A stretch of 5,367 nt of DNA from Bacteroidaceae bacterium (lineage in GTDB: Bacteria; Bacteroidota; Bacteroidia; Bacteroidales; Bacteroidaceae): NCBI GenBank assembly GCA_028709135.1, contig JAQVXN010000158.1, positions 1-5,367 on the forward strand, given 5' to 3'. The notes beneath the pieces were generated by a model that was given only the letters and a program-made list of their open reading frames with translations, did not search any database and had not been told where the DNA came from. Positions 1-5,367 of the stretch are shown here, one piece after another. Made by a program: the position numbers and the translations under genes. Position 1 is the stretch's first letter. The number at the start of each line of letters is the position of its first letter.

Positions 1-782
1 CGAACAATGCGCTTAATGGTTTCTATTATCCTATTAACAATGTACTTGTTTATGATGCTGATGTTCCAGGAAAAGTGCTTAATGAACGTTTGCGCTTCCC
101 TATTAATGGGTTACAACCGGAGTTTTACAATAACTATGTACGCTCGAATACATCTGGAGCGTGGTTCTTTATACCTTCGGGATATACCTCTGCGATGTCT
201 TGGACAAACGAGACGCAAGTGCTTTATCGTACTTGTGGGGATGGATGGAAAGGTGTGCAAGGCGATCAACTAGCTATCTTCGGACAATATGATGTGACAT
301 TTCGTTTACCACCCGTACCGACAGCAGGAACCTATGAAGTACGTTATTACTCATCCAATTTAGCTTCGAGGGGAATGAGTCAAGCTTATTTTGGAACAAA
401 TCCACACAATCTATCTGCATATGGCCTTCCTTTTGATCAACGCCTTGACGGAACTCATGTCTCAATTGGCTGGATCGCTGATGGACTGGATGAAGAAGCA
501 AATATTGAAAATGATAAGGTGATTCGTAATCATGGATGGATGAAGGGACCAAAAATGTTCTGCGTAAATTCAATGAACACAGCTCATTCGGTGCCGTTGC
601 GCTCTGTGTCAAGTACAATGCGCCGTATTGTTTATAAAGGATACATGGAGCCAGACAAAATTTATTATTTACGGCTGAAATCGGTCCTTGAGAATCCGAT
701 CGCTTATTTATATGCTAATTTCATCGAACTTGTTCCCAAAAACGTTTATGATAACTCTGAAAATCCCGAAGACATTTGGTGA
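1..782 (+). CDS. Fasciclin domain-containing surface protein, C-terminal part (5' end outside window)
   Basis: The reading frame is already open at base 3 and runs 259 codons to a TGA at 780-782, so the gene begins upstream of the window. The first visible residues (NGFYYPINNVLVYD) resemble the last strands of a fasciclin (FAS1) domain, where an N-G-x-x-Y-x-I-x-x-V-L pattern is typical. The rest looks like the beta-rich C-terminal region that follows fasciclin domains in Bacteroides proteins: a DVTFRLPPVP-AGTYEVRYYSS stretch, RGMSQAYFG, a GLPFDQR turn, then IRNHGWMKGP and a closing YLRLKSVLENP...FIELVP segment. Such proteins are usually outer-membrane lipoproteins near SusC/SusD-type pairs and are presumed to act in surface adhesion or ligand binding; that placement is family knowledge, since the N-terminus is not visible. 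No catalytic motif is evident. The next gene starts 25 bases downstream on the same strand with no terminator between, so the two are probably co-transcribed. Any start codon inside the window (for example the GTG at 75) would be an artefact of the truncation. Confidence 0.82.
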   Translation, partial: NNALNGFYYPINNVLVYDADVPGKVLNERLRFPINGLQPEFYNNYVRSNTSGAWFFIPSGYTSAMSWTNETQVLYRTCGDGWKGVQGDQLAIFGQYDVTFRLPPVPTAGTYEVRYYSSNLASRGMSQAYFGTNPHNLSAYGLPFDQRLDGTHVSIGWIADGLDEEANIENDKVIRNHGWMKGPKMFCVNSMNTAHSVPLRSVSSTMRRIVYKGYMEPDKIYYLRLKSVLENPIAYLYANFIELVPKNVYDNSENPEDIW

Positions 783-807
783 AATTTAAAAACTATAGTT
801 ATACAAA

Positions 808-2811
808 ATGAAACATTTAAAGTTTATCGTTTTAATTGCATGTCTGTTTGCTCTCCATATGCAAGCTGCTGAAAGCTTTTTGAATAAGTATCCACAACTT
901 ACGAACATTCAAACCATGTATATTGAAACGTTTGATGGGGGCGATATTACAAGTAAAGATGTATACAAATTATGTCGCATCTACTTAGTATCCGATACAG
1001 GTACTATCAAATTTGATTCTGTAAGTATTCGTGGACGAGGTAACGCTTCTTGGGACTTTCCGAAAAAGCCTTATCGCATTAAGTTTCAAAATAAAGTAAA
1101 ATTGTTGGGTAAAGGTTTTGCTAATGCAAAGAATTGGGTTCTTCTTTCTAATGGGCTCGAGAAACTGCTATTCCGTAATGGTTTGATACAATATGTTGGA
1201 GGCCTGTTTGGATTACCGTTTACTCCTGCATGTAGATTTATTGATTTCTACTTGAATGGAAATTATAGAGGAACTTATCAAATTACGGATCAAGTTGAAA
1301 TACGTAAAAAACGTATAGATATCGATGAGCAGGATACGGTTGTTACCAATCCCAATACGGATATTAGTGGAGGCTATTTCTTGGAAGTAGATGGTTATAC
1401 GGATGCCGAGAATTATTTTCAGAGTTCATTGGGCACAAATATCCGCATACACAGCCCGGAGCCCGGTATTGCAAATAGCAAACAACTGGCATATATTAAA
1501 GATCACGTTAATAAGTTTGAAGCTGCTTTGGAAAGCAGTAATTATACAGATCCGAATAAGGGCTATAAACAGTATATGGACACAACTACATTTTTGGGAT
1601 GGTATCTCTCTTCTGAAGTTGGTACTAACGGAGATATTTTTTGGAGTATATATTTCTATAAGAAGAAAGCAGATGATCACTTATACTTTGGACCTCTTTG
1701 GGATTTTGACTTAGGATTTAATAATGACAATAGACGAGGCGATTTGACTTACAAACTGATGGCAAATGTTAACTTTGGTGGGGGCTATTTCAGAAACTGG
1801 TTTGATCGTATTGCCACAGATCCTTGGTTTAAGGAAGCTACATATCGACATTTTCATGCTCTTTATGCGAATGGGCGTTTAGATTCTCTGATGTTGCATT
1901 ACGTGGATTCTGTTTCTACTCAGATAGATGCCTCACAAAAGCAAAATTACAAGATTTGGAGTATTTCTGCGCAGACACATCTGGAAACGCATCTTTTCAG
2001 TACCTATAGCGAATATGTGAATGACATTAAATCCTATATTGTGGAACACAATAAATATATGGACGATCAATTTGCTATGAGATGTCCGATGTCATTCAAA
2101 GTAGATGATCAGTATTATTATCGGATTGTAAACAAAGGCTGTTCGTCATATTTGATTGGATTGACGGACTCTACGACGAATATGACTAATGCTTGTCTGC
2201 GAGGTGAAAAAGATACGCAACTGGCTCAGCAGTGGGTATTCAAACCCGTAGGCGGAAATTACATGTTGCTGAATGCCAGAACGGGAAAAGCTATTACAGA
2301 TGCCGGTACTACCAGCAAATCTACTATAACGGTGGAACCTGCAGATTCTACAAAGCAGAGCCAATTGTGGCAGTTAATTTCACGCGGAGGCAAATATTTT
2401 AATATCAAGAATGTTTTCAATGGACATATAATCACGAATTACAATTCACTGTGCTATGAACTTAATTCCATTAATGGATATGCCTCTTCAAACATGGATT
2501 TGAATGACAACCGCATGTGGTTCGCTGTTCCTGTATTGAAAATAGAGAAAATACCTTCAGCTATTTCTCTGGCTCAGGCTGGAATTGAATATGGTCTTGA
2601 TTATAATCCGCAAAGTAAGCAACTTCATTTCGTTGCAGCTAATTTGTCGGAATTGGTGTTTAAAGCTTCAATTTATAATTTGAACGGTATCTGTCTAGGA
2701 ACCTTCCGTGCAGACGATGCCTTTGATGCCAGTATCTTACCTAATGGTACTTATATTGTAAGCTGGCAATTTGCAGGAAAATCGCATTCTACCAAATTCC
2801 TTAAAAATTAA
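808..2811 (+). CDS. Secreted CotH kinase-family protein with ricin-type lectin-like domain and C-terminal sorting-type tail
   Basis: This complete 667-residue protein is probably an extracytoplasmic protein-kinase-like enzyme (CotH family, PF08757; Bacillus CotH phosphorylates spore-coat proteins). Residues 1-21 form a signal peptide (K2, K5, hydrophobic 6-16, likely cleavage near A20/A21). The CotH domain spans about 35-420: RGRGNASW (75-82), KKPYRIKF (86-93), NWVLLSN (109-115), GTYQITDQVEI (155-165), GGYFLEVDG (188-196), NGD (274-276) and WDFDLGFN (298-305). The Asp residues of the last two motifs are the best candidates for catalytic and metal-binding positions, by analogy with HRD and DFG of kinases. 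Residues about 428-575 look like a ricin-type beta-trefoil, with QQW (474-476), QLW (519-521) and RMW (569-571) at QxW-like spacing. Residues about 590-667 form a beta-sandwich tail ending LPNGTYIV...KFLKN, like T9SS type A sorting domains. The ATG follows the fasciclin gene by 25 bases, with an A-rich leader and no Shine-Dalgarno. The natural substrate cannot be inferred. Confidence 0.9.
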   Translation: MKHLKFIVLIACLFALHMQAAESFLNKYPQLTNIQTMYIETFDGGDITSKDVYKLCRIYLVSDTGTIKFDSVSIRGRGNASWDFPKKPYRIKFQNKVKLLGKGFANAKNWVLLSNGLEKLLFRNGLIQYVGGLFGLPFTPACRFIDFYLNGNYRGTYQITDQVEIRKKRIDIDEQDTVVTNPNTDISGGYFLEVDGYTDAENYFQSSLGTNIRIHSPEPGIANSKQLAYIKDHVNKFEAALESSNYTDPNKGYKQYMDTTTFLGWYLSSEVGTNGDIFWSIYFYKKKADDHLYFGPLWDFDLGFNNDNRRGDLTYKLMANVNFGGGYFRNWFDRIATDPWFKEATYRHFHALYANGRLDSLMLHYVDSVSTQIDASQKQNYKIWSISAQTHLETHLFSTYSEYVNDIKSYIVEHNKYMDDQFAMRCPMSFKVDDQYYYRIVNKGCSSYLIGLTDSTTNMTNACLRGEKDTQLAQQWVFKPVGGNYMLLNARTGKAITDAGTTSKSTITVEPADSTKQSQLWQLISRGGKYFNIKNVFNGHIITNYNSLCYELNSINGYASSNMDLNDNRMWFAVPVLKIEKIPSAISLAQAGIEYGLDYNPQSKQLHFVAANLSELVFKASIYNLNGICLGTFRADDAFDASILPNGTYIVSWQFAGKSHSTKFLKN

Positions 2812-2842
2812 TTTCAAAATTTCCATTTAAGTTTTAATTTCC

Positions 2843-2890
2843 AAGTGCCTTCATCAAAACTTACCAAAGTTCAAGTGAAGGCACTTTTTT
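2843..2890 (+). terminator. Rho-independent terminator of the fasciclin-CotH operon
   Basis: AAGTGCCTTCA (2843-2853) pairs perfectly with TGAAGGCACTT (2876-2886), an 11-bp stem. The loop contains a second 5-bp helix, AACTT (2858-2862) with AAGTT (2867-2871), closing on ACCA, so the loop region is partly structured. The right arm runs directly into T6 (2885-2890), as expected for transcription from the left. There is no matching T tract on the other side, so it should work on the plus strand only. It lies 31 bases after the CotH stop codon. Confidence 0.9.
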
Positions 2891-3112
2891 AAAATGTTCA
2901 ACGAGATTTTGCCTATGAATATCCGACGCATCTATGGGAAGTATATAATTTGTTGTGGCTACAATGATTTAATATTGGAGAGTTCTTCACTAATAAATGG
3001 GTAAAATTAGCAACCGGTGGAACTTTGGATGTATTTATGCTTTGGTTTTCTAATTCTCTTATAACGGACATCTATTTTTCTATCTCACAGGCTTTTTCAT
3101 GTTCGTATTTGT

Positions 3113-3153
3113 AAAAAGTAAGATGTTATTCGAAAAAAGTAGAACGCTATTTG
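3113..3153. repeat. Imperfect 21-base-period tandem repeat, two copies
   Basis: AAAAAGTAAGATGTTATTCG (3113-3132) is followed after one base by AAAAAGTAGAACGCTATTTG (3134-3153). The two 20-base units agree at 15 positions, including the first eight. Being AT-rich and only two units long, this could be chance or a duplicated binding site; no function is assigned. Confidence 0.4.
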
Positions 3154-3258
3154 TCAAATCAACAACAAACATATTTTTACACAAGTCTCATTCGTTGGCG
3201 GATCTTCTGCCTCAATAGAAGTCGAGTCGGAAATACAATGGGTTTACGCGCGTAGCAC

Positions 3259-3335
3259 AAATATATACCATACAACAGATTGTTAAAACGGAACTTATCA
3301 AAAGATACCGACGAATTGGTGACAGGTATATATTT
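3259..3335. repeat. 11-bp perfect inverted repeat enclosing three small hairpins
   Basis: AAATATATACC (3259-3269) is the exact reverse complement of GGTATATATTT (3325-3335), with 55 bases between. Inside lie three short potential hairpins in a row: AACA-GAT-TGTT (3274-3284), TATC-AAAA-GATA (3296-3307) and CCGA-CGAA-TTGG (3308-3319, one G-U pair). Together they could fold as a closed multi-branch RNA, but each inner helix is only 4 bp and the outer arm is AT-rich, so chance is a real alternative. No T tract follows, so it does not look like a terminator. Confidence 0.4.
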
Positions 3336-3508
3336 ATCCCCTTTGCAGAATGATGATAGCTCACATTTAATCCTGCTAACTAATATACGAGATTTTTTAT
3401 GAGCAATAGGCTGTTTCCATAAATTCAAATGCGATGATGCTACTTTGACATTCTAATTTAAATGAGTTAGAAAAATGTTTTTGAATATTTAAAACTTTCC
3501 TTGCCACC

Positions 3509-3542
3509 GTTGTTAAAGAGCAAACAAAAAGTTGTAAATTTG
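3509..3542 (+). promoter_or_regulatory. Probable Bacteroides-type promoter of the AAE transporter
   Basis: TAAATTTG (3535-3542) fits the Bacteroides -7 consensus TAnnTTTG exactly. Upstream, GTTG (3509-3512) is a one-mismatch version of the -33 TTTG element, with 22 bases between, slightly longer than the usual 19-21. Transcription would begin near 3548-3550, giving a 5' leader of roughly 25-30 bases before the ATG at 3576. The -7 match is good; the -33 element is weak. Confidence 0.6.
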
Positions 3543-3575
3543 CACGCTCAATCTGAAACATATTAACAAACATCC

Positions 3576-5312
3576 ATGGATTGGTTACAATCGCTCTTTA
3601 CTAACGTTAGCTCGTCGGCGCATATTATTTTTATTTATGCTATTGTGATAGCTATTGGTTTCAATGTAGGTAAAATCAAAATGGGAGGGGTCGCGCTCGG
3701 CTCCACATGTGTTCTTTTTATTGGCATCATTGTAGGTCATATTTATAATGCCATGGGGATAAAAGGCCCCGAAGGTTATGCTTGCCCAGTGGCTACACTT
3801 AATTTTATTCAGGATTTTGGACTAATCCTTTTTGTATATTGTATCGGATTACAAGTGGGTCCGGGTTTTTTCTCCTCCTTTAAAAAAGGAGGCGTACGGC
3901 TTAATGTCCTGGCGACAACGCTTATTTTGTTAAATGTCGCTGTGATGTTCGGACTTTATTATCTCTTTTTTGATACAAAAGATCCGAAAAATCTGCCCAT
4001 GATGGTGGGCGTGCTTTGTGGAGCAGTGACGAACACTCCAGGGTTGGGAGCCGCTAATGAATCTTTAACGGAAATATTTACTAATAATCCTGGATTGAAA
4101 CAAGCTTTAGGCGGGCATCAAATAGCATCGGCTTATGCATGCGCTTATCCTCTTGGTGTGCTTGGCATGATTGGAGCCACAATTGCTATTCGCTATATAC
4201 TCCGCATTTCACTTACCAAAGAGGAAGATGTCATTAAAAAACAAATGGATAACAATCCTCACGCTAAACCCTATCATATGACGATTACCGCTACCAACAA
4301 ATCGCTTGTTGGTAAAACTTTTTCTGAAGTAGGACAGTTCCTTGGTAGAACGTTTATTTGTACTCGAATAAAACATGACGGGGAAATTATACAGGCTAAA
4401 GCTAATTCTGTTTTTACTCTTGGCGACAAAATGAAAATAGTTTGTGCTGCGGATGATGCGGAGGCTATTACTGCATTTTTAGGTGATCCTATACAGATGG
4501 ATTGGGATGAGGATCACTCTCCGATTGTATCGAAACGATTAGTAGTAACTAAAGCTGAAATTGAAGGAAAAACGTTTGAAGACATGCAGTTTAGCTCTGT
4601 CTATGGAGTTAACATTACCCGTTTTACACGTTCTGGTATGGATTTGTTCGCAGATCGCGATTTAAAAATGCAAATAGGAGACCGTCTAATGGTTGTTGGC
4701 TCAGAACAGAATGTAAAACGAGTTGCAGATCTTGTTGGTAACTCTGTGAAGCGTCTCAATTATCCAAATATTGCACCTATGTTTATTGGCATTCTTCTGG
4801 GTATTTTACTTGGGAGTATTCCTATTAATATATCTGGAATACCCAACCCCATTAAACTAGGCATTGCAGGTGGTCCACTTATAGCAGCTATTCTTGTTGC
4901 TCGTTATGGTTACAAATTTCATTTGGTTAGTTATACAACAACAAGCGTAAATTTGTTTGTTAGAGAATTGGGCCTTATTCTCTTTTTGGCCAGTGTAGGT
5001 ATTAAGGCGGGTGCAAACTTTTGGAATACGATGACAGAAGGCGATGGCGTCAAATATGTGTGGGTCGGTTTCCTTATTACAGTCATTCCAATTCTTATTG
5101 TGGGAATTATTGGCCGTCTTCATCATAAGTTGAATTATTTTACGTTTATGGGGCTTATTGCGGGTGCCAATACCGATCCTCCTTTATTAGGCTTTTCAAA
5201 TGACTTCGCCAATAACGATGCACCTGCTGTAAGTTACTCTACAGTATATCCGCTCTCTATGTTTCTTAGGATATTGACGGCACAGTTGATTATTATTTTC
5301 TGTTGTTCCTGA
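3576..5312 (+). CDS. Aspartate:alanine exchanger (AAE/AspT) family transporter with two RCK_C domains
   Basis: This complete 578-residue inner-membrane protein belongs to the AAE family (TC 2.A.81; Asp-Al_Ex and TrkA_C domains), near the usual family length. The N-terminal membrane half covers about residues 14-210. Two cytosolic RCK_C-like domains follow (about 232-303, 315-388; each has a GKTF motif and ends in a GD(K/R)-(L/M)-x-(I/V)-V strand). The C-terminal membrane half covers about 395-576. The halves are visibly homologous: GLILFVYCIGLQVGPGFF (82-99) matches GLILFLASVGIKAGANFW (466-483); GAVTNTPGLGAANE (149-162) matches GANTDPPLLGFSND (530-543); IASAYACAYPLG (183-194) matches the PAVSYSTVYPLS stretch (550-561). 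Family members such as AspT exchange aspartate for alanine, and YidE/YbjL-type relatives are of uncertain substrate; the substrate here is not determined. The RCK domains suggest gating by a small ligand. The start is the first in-frame ATG after the promoter, without a Shine-Dalgarno. It appears to be expressed separately from the upstream operon. Confidence 0.92.
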   Translation: MDWLQSLFTNVSSSAHIIFIYAIVIAIGFNVGKIKMGGVALGSTCVLFIGIIVGHIYNAMGIKGPEGYACPVATLNFIQDFGLILFVYCIGLQVGPGFFSSFKKGGVRLNVLATTLILLNVAVMFGLYYLFFDTKDPKNLPMMVGVLCGAVTNTPGLGAANESLTEIFTNNPGLKQALGGHQIASAYACAYPLGVLGMIGATIAIRYILRISLTKEEDVIKKQMDNNPHAKPYHMTITATNKSLVGKTFSEVGQFLGRTFICTRIKHDGEIIQAKANSVFTLGDKMKIVCAADDAEAITAFLGDPIQMDWDEDHSPIVSKRLVVTKAEIEGKTFEDMQFSSVYGVNITRFTRSGMDLFADRDLKMQIGDRLMVVGSEQNVKRVADLVGNSVKRLNYPNIAPMFIGILLGILLGSIPINISGIPNPIKLGIAGGPLIAAILVARYGYKFHLVSYTTTSVNLFVRELGLILFLASVGIKAGANFWNTMTEGDGVKYVWVGFLITVIPILIVGIIGRLHHKLNYFTFMGLIAGANTDPPLLGFSNDFANNDAPAVSYSTVYPLSMFLRILTAQLIIIFCCS

Positions 5313-5367
5313 TTCTAAATGATTCAGTGTAATATTGTTTTTGGTGTTTACAATGAAATGACCTGAA

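Larger units (their letters stand above)
2893..3534. other. Long gene-poor spacer between operon terminator and AAE transporter promoter
   Basis: About 640 bases without a recognisable intact gene. On the plus strand a frame from 2893 to 3114 is open except for one TGA (2965-2967); its translation matches no family I recognise. On the minus strand 3428-3177 could encode an 83-residue basic peptide without a visible ribosome binding site, promoter or known motif. Short repeats are present: an imperfect tandem pair (3113-3153), a palindrome (3245-3254) and an inverted repeat (3259-3269 with 3325-3335). I see no tRNA, rRNA, insertion-sequence ends or known riboswitch. It may be a decayed gene plus regulatory sequence, but nothing here proves either. 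Confidence 0.6.

Noticed and set aside
791..800. Perfect palindrome AACTATAGTT between the fasciclin and CotH genes
   Set aside because: Short and AT-rich, with no loop or T tract; it does not support a terminator or a separate promoter inside the operon.
2894..3004. 36-codon ATG frame directly after the terminator
   Set aside because: Short, no leader or promoter, no recognisable motif; the neighbouring interrupted frame reads more like protein.
3461..3478. Weak hairpin CTAATTT-AAAT-GAGTTAG upstream of the transporter promoter
   Set aside because: Needs two G-U pairs, is AT-rich and has no clear T tract; likely chance.
5309..5327. Possible hairpin CTGATTC/GATTCAG at the end of the transporter gene
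   Set aside because: Only CTGA/TCAG pairs cleanly, the next position mismatches, and the T run comes about ten bases later; not a convincing terminator.
5313..5367. Possible start of a following gene, with ATG codons near 5350
   Set aside because: Both ATGs (ATG AAA TGA and ATG ACC TGA) hit stops at once, and no other start is visible before the window ends.

Overview
The window looks like chromosome from a gut-type member of the Bacteroidota, most likely Bacteroidales (Bacteroides or a close relative). The grounds are an AT-rich composition, a fasciclin-domain surface protein of the kind usually found in Bacteroides outer-membrane gene clusters, start codons with A-rich leaders and no Shine-Dalgarno sequence, a TAnnTTTG-type promoter element, and a T9SS-like C-terminal tail on a secreted protein. 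No mobile element, CRISPR array, tRNA or rRNA is visible.

Left part (1-2890): a plus-strand operon segment. It opens with the C-terminal 259 residues of a fasciclin-domain protein whose start lies outside the window. Twenty-five bases later comes a complete 667-residue secreted CotH-family (protein-kinase-like) protein. This one carries a signal peptide, a full CotH domain, a ricin-type beta-trefoil-like region and a C-terminal beta-sandwich sorting-type tail. A strong intrinsic terminator (11-bp perfect stem plus T6) closes the operon. The two proteins are probably co-expressed and both act outside the cytoplasm; the rest of the cluster, plausibly a SusC/SusD-type pair, would lie upstream and cannot be seen.

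Middle (about 2893-3575): a long gene-poor spacer of nearly 700 bases. It holds no recognisable intact gene. It does hold a weak, once-interrupted reading frame (2893-3114), an imperfect 21-base tandem repeat, a 10-bp GC-rich palindrome, an 11-bp inverted repeat enclosing three small potential hairpins, a marginal 83-codon minus-strand frame, and a probable promoter directly before the next gene.

Right part (3576-5312): a complete 578-residue inner-membrane transporter of the aspartate:alanine exchanger (AAE/AspT) family, built as two homologous membrane halves around two cytosolic RCK_C (TrkA_C) domains. It has its own promoter and appears unrelated in function to the left-hand operon. The last 55 bases hold no gene start or convincing terminator.

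Nothing here amounts to a clearly new system. The most interesting items are the domain combination of the CotH protein with its fasciclin partner, and the unexplained structured spacer.
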